NCBI GenBank assembly: GCA_046593875.1
Contig: JBKJQQ010000249.1
Coordinates: 1 to 12,749, forward strand
Reading direction: 5' to 3'
DNA length: 12,749 nt
From: SCTD01 sp046593875
GTDB taxonomy: Bacteria > Actinomycetota > Actinomycetes > Mycobacteriales > SCTD01
The position numbers and the translations under genes were made by a program. This document shows, in pieces, positions 1-6,667 of the stretch (positions are counted from its first letter, which is position 1; the number at the start of each line of letters is the position of its first letter). Under the pieces are notes generated by a model, which searched no databases, was not told the DNA's origin, and was given only the letters and a program-made list of their open reading frames with translations.

Positions 1-594
1 GACTGCGGGCGCGTGGCGGTGACCCGCGGCTGGTGCCACGGCCACTACCTGCGCTGGAGCCGGCAAGGCGACGTCCGCGCCGACGAGCCGCTCGCGCGCC
101 CCGTGCGGGACGAGTGCCGCATCGAGGACTGCGGTCGCGGTGCCCACAGCGCCGGCCTGTGCCGCTCGCACGTCCGCCGTCAGCAGCGTCACGGCGACCC
201 GCGCGCCGGCGGTCCGCTGCGCATGTCCGGGTCGGGCGGCTCACTGAGCCACGGCTACTGGAAGGTCCCCGTGCCGCTGGAGGAGCGGCACCTCGTGCCT
301 GCCGGCCGCACGTCCGAGCTGGAGCACCGCCTGGTCATGGCTCGCCAGCTCGGCCGGCCACTCTCCTCGGACGAAGTCGTCCATCACGTCAGCGGCGACC
401 GCCTCGACAACCGACCCGAGAACCTCGAGCTGTGGTCCACGGCGCAGCCCAAGGGCCAGCGGCTCGCGGACAAACTGGAGTTCGCGGTCGGCCTCCTGGC
501 CCGGTACGACCCGGACCTGGCCACGGCGCTGGGGTGGGACCTGGACGCCGCCACCGGGGAGCCGCTGAGTGCCGAGAGCCTGCCGTCCGACTAA
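1..594 (+). CDS. HNH endonuclease with tandem zinc-finger-like modules (5' end outside window)
   Basis: The reading frame is open at base 1 and gives 197 visible residues to a TAA stop, so the true start lies upstream; the GTG at 13 falls inside a conserved module and is unlikely to be the start. Two copies of a Cys-rich module are visible: a partial one (C2, C12, H15) and a complete one (C39, C44, C54, H57), each ending in an R-x-G-D or R-H-G-D segment. They resemble the small treble-clef-like units common in actinobacterial and actinophage HNH proteins. An HNH_3-type nuclease core follows at about residues 107-145, with EHRLVMA, VHH at 127-129, and DNRPENLELW. The usual Asn after the HH pair is replaced by Ser (HHVSGD). 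It probably nicks or cuts DNA; the target is unknown. It is the only + strand gene and converges on tRNA-Glu, which fits a mobile or phage-derived origin, although that is inference. Confidence 0.85.
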   Translation, partial: DCGRVAVTRGWCHGHYLRWSRQGDVRADEPLARPVRDECRIEDCGRGAHSAGLCRSHVRRQQRHGDPRAGGPLRMSGSGGSLSHGYWKVPVPLEERHLVPAGRTSELEHRLVMARQLGRPLSSDEVVHHVSGDRLDNRPENLELWSTAQPKGQRLADKLEFAVGLLARYDPDLATALGWDLDAATGEPLSAESLPSD

Positions 595-621
595 GCCAGC
601 AGGCTCTCAAAGAGATATACG

Positions 622-694
622 TACCCCCGAGCGGATTCGAACCGCCGCTACCGCCGTGAGAGGGCGGCGTCCTAGGCCGCTAGACGACGGGGGC
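622..694 (-). tRNA. tRNA-Glu (anticodon CUC)
   Basis: Read on the minus strand, the 73 bases fold as a standard tRNA. The 7-bp acceptor stem is GCCCCCG with CGGGGGT, closed by a G1-U72 wobble, with A73 as discriminator. The anticodon stem CCGCC/GGCGG carries loop CTCTCAC, giving anticodon CUC for GAG codons. The T arm has GGCGG-TTCGAAT-CCGCT. No CCA is encoded. It lies 54 bp after tRNA-Gln and is probably co-transcribed with it. Its 3' end faces the left-hand HNH gene. Confidence 0.96.
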
Positions 695-748
695 CTTGGA
701 ACTTTCCGTGCTGGTCATGCTAACCGGGCGAGCCCGATCAGTGTTGCG

Positions 749-820
749 CTGGGGTACCTGGACTCGAACCAAGACTAACGGAACCAGAAACCGCCGGGCT
801 GCCAATTACCCCATACCCCA
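749..820 (-). tRNA. tRNA-Gln (anticodon CUG)
   Basis: Read on the minus strand, the 72 bases give acceptor stem TGGGGTA/TACCCCA with G73, a D arm containing TAATTGGCAG, and an anticodon loop TTCTGGT (anticodon CUG, for CAG codons). The anticodon stem has a T-T mismatch next to the loop. The T arm is CTTGG-TTCGAGT-CCAGG. No CCA is encoded. It starts 58 bp after the gltX stop codon. In organisms without GlnRS this tRNA is first charged with Glu by GltX and then amidated. Confidence 0.96.
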
Positions 821-833
821 TGGAGGCCGAAGG

Positions 834-844
834 GGGGTCGCCCC
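834..844 (-). terminator. Weak hairpin between gltX and tRNA-Gln
   Basis: GGGG (834-837) and CCCC (841-844) can pair around a three-base loop in the 58-bp gap between the gltX stop and tRNA-Gln. There is no T-tract. It may attenuate read-through from gltX or be chance in GC-rich DNA. I see no convincing separate promoter for the tRNAs; TAGACT at 860-865 (minus strand) fits TAnnnT but has no good -35 partner. Confidence 0.2.
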
Positions 845-878
845 TGCGGTCCGGCGACGAGTCTAGCGGAAGCGGCGG

Positions 879-2336
879 TCAGCAGCCGGCGGCCGCCCGC
901 AGCCGGCGCAGGGCCCGCTCGCGGCCCAGCAGGGCGATCGACTCGGGCAGCGGTGGCGCGATGGAGGCGCCGCACACCGCGGCGCGCAGCGGCGTGTAGG
1001 CCTTGCCGCGCTTGAGGCCGAGGCCGCCCTCGAGCAGGGCGCCGTCGATCGCCGCCTGCACCGACTCGGCGTTCCACGGCTCCAGCGCTGTCAGGGCGTC
1101 GGCGGCCGCGGTCAGCACCGCAGCCGACCCCTCCCCCAGCGCCTTGGCGGCCGCGGCCGGGTCGACCACGAAGGCCTCCTCGCCCACGAACAGGAAGCGC
1201 ACCAGGTCCGGCAGCTCGGACAGCACGGCCACCCGCGTCTGCACGAGCGGCACGACCGACGCCAGCACCGCGCGCTCCTCCGGCCCGGGGTCGGCGGACA
1301 CCAGGCCAGCCGACACCAGGAACGGCAGCGCCCGCGCGGCGAAGTCCTCCTCGGACAGCTCCCGCACGTAGTGGCCGTTGAGCCAGCCGAGCTTGTCGAG
1401 GTCGAACACCGGCCCGACGGTGTTCACCCGGCCCCAGTCGAAGGACTCCGACATCTGGTCGAAGGAGAACACCTCCTCCCCCGACGGCAGCGAGTAGCCG
1501 AGCAGACCGAGGAAGTTCAGCAGCGCCTCGGGCAGGTAGCCCTGCTCCTGGAACCAGGTCAGCCGTGCGGCCGGGTTCTTGCGCTTGGAGATCTTGCTCT
1601 TGTCGACGTTGCGCAGCAGCGGCATGTGCGCGAACTGCGGCCGCTCCCAGCCGAGCCAGTCGAACAGCAGCAGGTGCTTCGGGGTGGAGCTGATCCACTC
1701 CTCGCCGCGCACCACGTGCGTGATGCCCATGAGGTGGTCGTCGACGACGACGGCCAGGTGGTAGGTCGGGAACCCGTCGCCCTTGAGGATCACCTGGTCG
1801 TCCGGCCGCGGGGCGTTGACCTCGCCGCGGATGAGGTCGACGAACGACAGCGGCGGCTCGTCCGGCACCAGCATCCGCACGACCGGCGTCGGCGAGAAGC
1901 CCGGCAGCTCAGCGCGTTCGGCCTCGGTCTTGCCGACGCACAGCCGGTCGTACCCGGTCGGCACCTTGCGCTTCTGCTGGTCCTCGCGCATGGCCGTCAG
2001 TCGCTCGCCGCTGCACCAGCAGAGGTAGGCGTGCCCGTCGGCGAGCAGCCTGTCGACGTGCGGCTTGTAGGTCTCGAGCCGCTCGCTCTGCCGGTACGGC
2101 GCGTACGGGCCGCCACGGTCGGGGCCCTCGTCCCAGTCGAGGCCCAGCCAGCTCAGCGTGTCGTAGACCTGCTGCTCGCTGTCGGCCTGGAAGCGCGCCC
2201 GGTCGGTGTCCTCGACGCGCAGCACGAACTGGCCGCCCTGCTGGCGCGCGAAGGCCAGGTTGAACAGTGACATGTACGCCGTGCCGACGTGCGGGTCCCC
2301 GGTCGGCGAGGGTGCCACGCGGACGCGGACCGTCAT
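879..2336 (-). CDS. gltX: Glutamyl-tRNA synthetase
   Basis: A 485-residue class I aminoacyl-tRNA synthetase, normal length for bacterial GluRS; it ligates glutamate to tRNA-Glu in the cytoplasm using ATP. The N-terminus reads VRVAPSPTGDPHVGTAY, with the HIGH-like signature HVGT at 16-19. The KMSKS-like loop is SKISKR near residues 247-252. A Cys pair (C106, C108) and C133 lie in the usual insertion, and the C-terminal half is the helical anticodon-binding region. The ATG at 2336 is chosen because family similarity starts exactly there; the same frame runs further upstream, but that part overlaps the FAH gene and has no GluRS character. The start overlaps the upstream stop as ATGA, which suggests translational coupling. 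Both potential tRNA substrates lie directly downstream. Actinobacterial GluRS usually also mischarges tRNA-Gln for later amidation by GatCAB; this is known for the group, not shown here. Confidence 0.97.
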   Translation of the reverse strand: MTVRVRVAPSPTGDPHVGTAYMSLFNLAFARQQGGQFVLRVEDTDRARFQADSEQQVYDTLSWLGLDWDEGPDRGGPYAPYRQSERLETYKPHVDRLLADGHAYLCWCSGERLTAMREDQQKRKVPTGYDRLCVGKTEAERAELPGFSPTPVVRMLVPDEPPLSFVDLIRGEVNAPRPDDQVILKGDGFPTYHLAVVVDDHLMGITHVVRGEEWISSTPKHLLLFDWLGWERPQFAHMPLLRNVDKSKISKRKNPAARLTWFQEQGYLPEALLNFLGLLGYSLPSGEEVFSFDQMSESFDWGRVNTVGPVFDLDKLGWLNGHYVRELSEEDFAARALPFLVSAGLVSADPGPEERAVLASVVPLVQTRVAVLSELPDLVRFLFVGEEAFVVDPAAAAKALGEGSAAVLTAAADALTALEPWNAESVQAAIDGALLEGGLGLKRGKAYTPLRAAVCGASIAPPLPESIALLGRERALRRLRAAAGC

Positions 2337-3124
2337 CGTGAGGTCACCGGGTTGCGCAGCGTGCCGATGCCCTCGATGGACACCTCGACGACGTTGCCGG
2401 GCTCCAGGGGCCCCACCCCTGCGGGCGTGCCGGTCAGCACGACGTCGCCCGGCAGAAGCGTCATGAACGACGTGATGAACGCCAGCACCGCAGGCACGTC
2501 GGTGAGCAGATCGCGGGTGCGGCCGTCCTGCCGCAGCACCTCGTCGACCTCGCACCGCACCCGCAGGTCGAACGGGTCCAGGTCGGTCTCGAGCCAGGGC
2601 CCGAGCGGGCAGAACGTGTCGTGGCCCTTGCCGCGGGTCCACTGCGCGTCGCTCTTCTGCTGGTCGCGCGCCGTCACGTCGTTGGCCGCGGTGTAGCCCC
2701 ACACGTGCGACAGGGCGTTGGCCGGCGTGAGGTCGCGCGCGGGCTTGCCCATGACGACGGCGAGCTCGCCCTCGTGGTCCACGCGGCCGACGCCGGCCGG
2801 CAGCCGGATCGGGTCGTCCGGGCCGATGACGGACGTGGCCGGCTTGAGGAAGACCGTGGGGTCGCCCGACGTCCCGGCCGAGGTCAGGTCCTTCATCTCC
2901 GCGACGTGGTCGGCGTAGTTCTTGCCGATGCAGACGACGTTGATCGGCTGGGTCGGCGCGAGCAGCCGGACCGCCGACAGCGGCAGCACGTCACCGGTCG
3001 GCGTCGGGTCGAAGAGCGGATGCCCCTGCAGGGGGGCGAGGACGAGCTCGGCGGGGACCTCCGGGTCGCCCTGGACGACCCCGTAGGAGATCTCGCCGGC
3101 ATGGGCGAAGCGGGCGATGCGCAC
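2333..3124 (-). CDS. Fumarylacetoacetate hydrolase (FAH) family protein
   Basis: A 263-residue protein of the FAH fold, cytoplasmic. The family includes fumarylacetoacetate hydrolases, oxaloacetate decarboxylases, acylpyruvases and 2-hydroxyhepta-2,4-diene-1,7-dioate isomerases, so the substrate here cannot be named. The metal-binding signature is DHEGELAVVMG (E118, E120) plus D149 in the segment AANDVTARDQQ; the C-terminal core contains LLPGDVVLTGTPAGVG. The N-terminus MRIARFAHAGEISYGVV matches the usual form of actinobacterial members, which supports the GTG start at 3124 despite a weak ribosome binding site. It starts 13 bp after the ATP-grasp stop and overlaps the gltX start by 4 bp. An FAH gene just before gltX is, from memory, a common arrangement in actinobacteria, so its link may be with gltX rather than with the ATP-grasp cassette. 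Confidence 0.93.
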   Translation of the reverse strand: MRIARFAHAGEISYGVVQGDPEVPAELVLAPLQGHPLFDPTPTGDVLPLSAVRLLAPTQPINVVCIGKNYADHVAEMKDLTSAGTSGDPTVFLKPATSVIGPDDPIRLPAGVGRVDHEGELAVVMGKPARDLTPANALSHVWGYTAANDVTARDQQKSDAQWTRGKGHDTFCPLGPWLETDLDPFDLRVRCEVDEVLRQDGRTRDLLTDVPAVLAFITSFMTLLPGDVVLTGTPAGVGPLEPGNVVEVSIEGIGTLRNPVTSR

Positions 3125-3137
3125 CCGGCGAGGCTAC

Positions 3138-4379
3138 CTACGCGCCGGCCGCCGCGTCCGAGACCCAGGCGCCGAGCAGACCGCGGTAGTGCGCCACGAA
3201 CTGGTCGTGCTCGTGCGCCGGGAACGTCGACCGGACCGTCTCGACCAGCAGGTCGTCGAACTCCCGCGAGCCGAAGTAGTCGTGCGCGACCGCGTCCAGG
3301 TCGCCGAGCTGCCGGTCCACGAAGTCCGCGTAGCGATCGGCCTCGAAGTACGCGTCGGCCATCCCCCGGTACGCGCCAAGCTTCTCCTCGTAGGACCGGT
3401 CCGAGTCGGCGATCTCGTACCAGCGCCGGGTGTCGAGGTCGACCTGCGGCGTGCGTCCGGTCGCGGTGCAGAACAGCGACCACTTGACCAGCGAGGTCAT
3501 CGCCCACGGGAAGTAGTAGTGCAACGACGTGAGACTGACGTCGGGGCAGGCGTTCGCGTAGTCGATCGGGTGCACCTGGCCGCCGCGCACCAGGGTCTCG
3601 CAGGAGTTGAACTCCCACTTGAAGAAGGCGTTGACGACCTTGCCGATCGTGACGACCTCCTCGCCGGTCGCCGCGTCGAGGAAGTCGTGCTCGACGCTGT
3701 AGCGGTCGTGCTGAGGCCTGTCGGGCGCGAACTTCATGACCATCGTCTCGGCGCCGATCGACAGCGACCGGGCGAAGACGTCGAAGCCCTCGACGCTGGC
3801 CTGCAGGTGCATCAGCCGCTGGCCGCTCTCGTCGTAGGCCTGCACCAGCTCGTACTCGTCGCGGATGCGGGTCACGCCGACCCAGGCGCCACCGTCGTAA
3901 GGCTTCATGTAGAGGGGGTAGCCGACCTCGCGAGCGGCGTCGCGGATGTCGAAGGGCTTGTTGTACTTGGCTGCTGTGTAGGCGAAGCGCGCGTTGTCCG
4001 GCGGCTGCTTGTGCGGCACGAGCCAGGTCTCAGGCACCTTCAGCCCGAGCCGGATCATCGCGCAGTAGGCCGCGTGCTTCTCCATCGACTGGAACGTGAA
4101 GGGGTTGTTGAGCAGGTAGACGTCGTCGAGCAGCGCGACCTTCTTCAGCCACTCGCGCGGGACGTAGTACCAGTACGCCAGCCGGTCGACGACGAGCGCG
4201 TAGCGCGGCGGCTGGCGAAGATCGAAGGGCTCTACGGTGATGCGCTCCACGTCGTACCGGTGGGTGTCCTTGCCCACGCGGAGCGCCGGGTCGAGGCGCC
4301 GGACGAGCGTCTCGAACGCGCTCGGCCAGTCCTCCTCGGTGCCCAGGAGCAGGCCCAGCAGGTGCTTCCGGTCAGCCAT
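3138..4379 (-). CDS. ATP-grasp ligase-like protein of unknown substrate
   Basis: A 413-residue protein without signal peptide. The centre is an ATP-grasp fold: PLYMKPYDGGAWVGV at 155-169 matches the nucleotide-binding strand and glycine loop (Lys159), and KWEFNSCETLV at 254-264 supplies the Glu-x-Asn pair (E256, N258) that usually binds Mg. The N-terminal part (about 1-125) resembles the pre-ATP-grasp domain of RimK or glutathione-synthetase-like enzymes. The C-terminal tail (about 300-413) is rich in Tyr, Asp and Phe and looks helical. Such enzymes usually join a carboxylate to an amine or thiol through an acylphosphate; the substrate is not evident. Its ribosome binding site GAGGAG overlaps the stop codon of the upstream esterase gene (13-bp gap), so the two are probably co-translated. 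ATP-grasp membership is clear; the biochemical role is not. Confidence 0.85.
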   Translation of the reverse strand: MADRKHLLGLLLGTEEDWPSAFETLVRRLDPALRVGKDTHRYDVERITVEPFDLRQPPRYALVVDRLAYWYYVPREWLKKVALLDDVYLLNNPFTFQSMEKHAAYCAMIRLGLKVPETWLVPHKQPPDNARFAYTAAKYNKPFDIRDAAREVGYPLYMKPYDGGAWVGVTRIRDEYELVQAYDESGQRLMHLQASVEGFDVFARSLSIGAETMVMKFAPDRPQHDRYSVEHDFLDAATGEEVVTIGKVVNAFFKWEFNSCETLVRGGQVHPIDYANACPDVSLTSLHYYFPWAMTSLVKWSLFCTATGRTPQVDLDTRRWYEIADSDRSYEEKLGAYRGMADAYFEADRYADFVDRQLGDLDAVAHDYFGSREFDDLLVETVRSTFPAHEHDQFVAHYRGLLGAWVSDAAAGA

Positions 4380-4392
4380 GCGGAACTTCTCC

Positions 4393-5133
4393 TCAGACGA
4401 AGCGGGGCAGGTGGTGGGCGAGCTGGTGGCGCCAGGACGACCAGTCGTGAGGGACGTCGTGCCCCCACAGGTCGACCTCCACGCGCAGTCCCTTGTCGTG
4501 GCAGAGCTGCCCGAAGGCGCGCGTGCTGTCGAGCGCGCCGGTGGTGTCCTCCCACTGCCCCTGACCGCAGACCAGCAGCAGCGAGAGCCGGGAGCGCAAC
4601 CAGTCCAGGTGCTCGCCGTCGGTCGCGCCCAGCGACCACATCGGGTTGTTGAGGTGGAACGACGTCCCGCGCTCGCCCCAGCCCATCACCGACAGGTCGT
4701 AGACGCCGGACAGACAGAGCGCGAGCGGGAACAGGTCCGCGTGCCGCAGCGCCGCGTTGGCGGCGTGGTAGGCGCCGAAGCTGCAACCGGTGACGGCCAT
4801 CTCCTGCCGGCCGCCGCAGTCGGCGTCGACGAACGGCACGACGCCCTCGACGACCCAGCGCTCGTACGCCTCGTGCAGCCGGGCGCGCTGCTCCAGCTCC
4901 AGGTCGTGGCGGTACCAGCTGCCGCTGTCCCAGCTGTCCAGGCAGTAGAGCTTGACGCGCCCCGCCTCGACCAGCGGCCGGACGGCCTCGACCATGCCGC
5001 TGCTCTCGAAGTCCTCGGCCCGCCCCTCCGACGACGGGAAGACCAGCAGCGGCCGGCCGTACGAGCCGTGCACGACCACCCGCGGGGACCAGCCCAGCTC
5101 GGGCGACCACAGCTCGACGACCTCACGCCTCAT
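4393..5133 (-). CDS. Alpha/beta-hydrolase esterase (esterase-D-like, COG4947-like)
   Basis: A 246-residue alpha/beta hydrolase with no signal peptide. The nucleophile elbow is TGCSFGAYHAA, GxSxG type with Ser118. The acid is probably in GQGQWEDT (E195 or D196), and the catalytic His is likely H229 in WGHDVPHDWSSW, typical for this predicted-esterase group. The strand pattern PLLVFPSSEGRAEDF and YCLDSWDSGSWY also fit that group. The ATG at 5133 overlaps the previous esterase gene by 11 bp, and the stop touches the ribosome binding site of the ATP-grasp gene. The tight packing suggests that it works on the same pathway, perhaps hydrolysing an ester, thioester or acyl intermediate made or used by the ATP-grasp enzyme. 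The COG assignment is from recall of the motif pattern and should be treated as tentative. Confidence 0.85.
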   Translation of the reverse strand: MRREVVELWSPELGWSPRVVVHGSYGRPLLVFPSSEGRAEDFESSGMVEAVRPLVEAGRVKLYCLDSWDSGSWYRHDLELEQRARLHEAYERWVVEGVVPFVDADCGGRQEMAVTGCSFGAYHAANAALRHADLFPLALCLSGVYDLSVMGWGERGTSFHLNNPMWSLGATDGEHLDWLRSRLSLLLVCGQGQWEDTTGALDSTRAFGQLCHDKGLRVEVDLWGHDVPHDWSSWRHQLAHHLPRFV

Positions 5134-6181
5134 GCGAGGGCCCCTGCAGGACGCGCTGCACCAGGTCGACGAGATGGGGGTCGAACGTGTCGCGCCAGCC
5201 GGTGTAGGTGTGCACGTCGCGGTTCTCGACCAGGCGGGTGTCGTAGCCCTGGGCCTGGAGCGCTCGCGTCATCAGCCGGTTGTTGTCGACGTTCTCCTCG
5301 ATCAGGCCGCAGGACATGACGACCGGCACCGGATCGGGCGCAGGGCCGGCACGCAGCACCGCGTCGACGAACGCCGTGATGCGGGTCCAGCGCTCGAAGC
5401 CGCTCTCCTGCTCGTCGAGTACGCGGTGGAAGAAGCTGCTGCTCTGCAGGTACATCCCGGCGAAGCACCCCGGGTGCGCCCGCTGGGCCTGCAGCATCGC
5501 GAGGCCGCCGAGGGAGGCACCCACGCCGAGCGCGACCGACGTCGGCACCTGCTTGCGCAGCCCGGGCACGAGCCCCAGCGCGAGCGCGCGGCCGTACGTC
5601 GGCGACGCGCTGTAGGTCTCGTTGCGGTCGACCGGTGCCAGCAGCGCAGCACGCATGGCCGGCAGCCGCCCGGCGTCGACCATCGCGTCCAGGAACAGCG
5701 TGAGCCCGGCGAGCGCGTCGTACTCCGGACCGTCGTGCACGACCAGCAGCGGCAGCTCGTCCTGCTCCTCCGCACCCACCGCGGACCAGAGCACGCACGG
5801 CACGTCCTGCTCGAGGCCACGGCTGGTCAGGGACAGCTCGCGGCGCGGTCCGCGCGGCGGGTCGTTCCGGGTCCAGGCGGGCGCCTCGTACTCCGGCATC
5901 TCCAGCACGGACTTGTCGCCGAAAGCCCCGCCCACGCGCACCGGGTTGCCGCCGTCGACGACCCACTCGCTGCCGCCCTCGGCCCACTGGAGCTCGAAGG
6001 AGTACTCCATCCGGTCGACCTCCGGGCGGGGTACGCGCAGCACCCAGCCCTCGCCCTCGCGGGCGAAGCCCAGCGCCTCGCCGGGCAGCCGGACGTCCTG
6101 CTGCAGCCGCACGCCGGCCAGGGTCCCGGAGCGGTCCGGGTGGCGGAAGACGAGCTCGACGCCGTCGACGGTGGCAGGCAC
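5123..6181 (-). CDS. Two-domain Fes-like esterase (enterochelin-esterase family)
   Basis: A 352-residue protein with two parts. Residues about 1-105 form a beta-rich N-terminal domain (RMEYSFELQW, VVDGGNPVRVGG), like the Ig or CBM48-type domain found before Fes-like esterases. Residues about 115-345 form the hydrolase: LPLLVVHDGPEYDA, the VDRNETY segment, nucleophile GASLGG (Ser223), a probable acid in CGLIEENVDNN, and catalytic His324 in VHTYTGWRD. Family members cleave siderophore or other esters, but no siderophore genes are visible here. The GTG at 6181 is chosen because the N-terminal domain begins there and the CBS gene ends 22 bp upstream; the ribosome binding site is weak. The longer frame to 6499 overlaps the CBS gene and is rejected. 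It lacks a signal peptide, so a cytoplasmic substrate is likely. Confidence 0.88.
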   Translation of the reverse strand: MPATVDGVELVFRHPDRSGTLAGVRLQQDVRLPGEALGFAREGEGWVLRVPRPEVDRMEYSFELQWAEGGSEWVVDGGNPVRVGGAFGDKSVLEMPEYEAPAWTRNDPPRGPRRELSLTSRGLEQDVPCVLWSAVGAEEQDELPLLVVHDGPEYDALAGLTLFLDAMVDAGRLPAMRAALLAPVDRNETYSASPTYGRALALGLVPGLRKQVPTSVALGVGASLGGLAMLQAQRAHPGCFAGMYLQSSSFFHRVLDEQESGFERWTRITAFVDAVLRAGPAPDPVPVVMSCGLIEENVDNNRLMTRALQAQGYDTRLVENRDVHTYTGWRDTFDPHLVDLVQRVLQGPSHEA

Positions 6182-6203
6182 GCCCCGGGAGGCTAGCGGC
6201 GGG

Positions 6204-6596
6204 TCAGGCCGGGGCCGCGCTCCGGCTCTGCGACCACACCCGCACGATGTCACGCACGGAGATGACCCCGACGACGTCGCTGCCGTCGCAGATGACCAGG
6301 TGCCGGAAGCCGCCGGCGACCATCGCCGCCGCGGCCTTGTCCAGGTCCCAGTCGGGCATCCCGACGACGGCGTCCGGCGTGAGGTGGTCGGCGGCCAGCT
6401 CGGTGTCGAGGTCCTGCCCGCCCGCGACGGCCTCGAGGACGTCGCGCTCGGTGAGGATGCCCGGACCCTCGGAGTCCGGGTCGTGCACGACGGCGGCACC
6501 CACGTGCCGGGTGCGCATCGCCTGCGCCACCTGACGGATCGTGTGGGTCGGTCCCACGGTGAGGACGGACTCGCTCATGACGTCGCGCACCAGCAC
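6204..6596 (-). CDS. Two-CBS-domain protein
   Basis: A 130-residue cytoplasmic protein made of two CBS motifs. The first spans about 4-56 and begins VRDVMSESVLTVGPTHTI, ending GILTERDVLEAV. The second spans about 70-120 and ends GVISVRDIVRV. CBS pairs bind adenosine ligands such as AMP, ATP or S-adenosylmethionine and act as energy or ligand sensors; a stand-alone pair probably regulates another protein, which is not identifiable here. The GTG at 6596 is preferred to the in-frame GTG at 6590 because GGAG lies six bases upstream. It is 71 bp after ilvE and 22 bp before the Fes-like esterase gene, so it may be the first gene of the esterase/ATP-grasp operon and might sense an adenylate for it; that link is inference. 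Confidence 0.88.
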   Translation of the reverse strand: MLVRDVMSESVLTVGPTHTIRQVAQAMRTRHVGAAVVHDPDSEGPGILTERDVLEAVAGGQDLDTELAADHLTPDAVVGMPDWDLDKAAAAMVAGGFRHLVICDGSDVVGVISVRDIVRVWSQSRSAAPA

Positions 6597-6610
6597 TTGT
6601 CGCTCCTGCA

Positions 6611-6653
6611 GGTCGGGTACCCGGACCGTACGACCTCCGACCGCTGCTGGCTA
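6611..6653 (-). promoter_or_regulatory. Candidate promoter with dyad before the CBS gene
   Basis: On the minus strand, TAGCCA (6648-6653) and TACGGT (6625-6630) are separated by 17 bp and resemble -35 and -10 boxes. Just downstream lies a near-perfect dyad: GGTC (6611-6614) and GACC (6624-6627) flank the palindrome GGGTACCC (6615-6622). This could be an operator or a 5' leader hairpin controlling the CBS-esterase-ATP-grasp operon. The evidence is motif matching only. Confidence 0.3.
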
Positions 6654-6667
6654 CGACCCGCCGCTCT

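Noticed and set aside
595..621. Possible att repeat or terminator between the HNH gene and tRNA-Glu
   Set aside because: Only a 4-bp stem is visible, and no copy of the tRNA 3' end is present in the window.
879..2702. N-terminally extended gltX starting at 2702
   Set aside because: The extra residues overlap the FAH gene and are out-of-frame shadow; GluRS homology starts at the ATG at 2336.
3117..4652. 511-residue open frame on the + strand opposite the ATP-grasp gene
   Set aside because: Its Val/Arg/Glu-rich composition is typical of a reverse-complement shadow; the minus-strand gene has clear ATP-grasp motifs.
5123..6499. Extended esterase frame reaching into the CBS gene
   Set aside because: The added part is an Arg/Ser/Pro-rich shadow of the CBS gene; the Fes-like N-terminal domain begins at the GTG at 6181.
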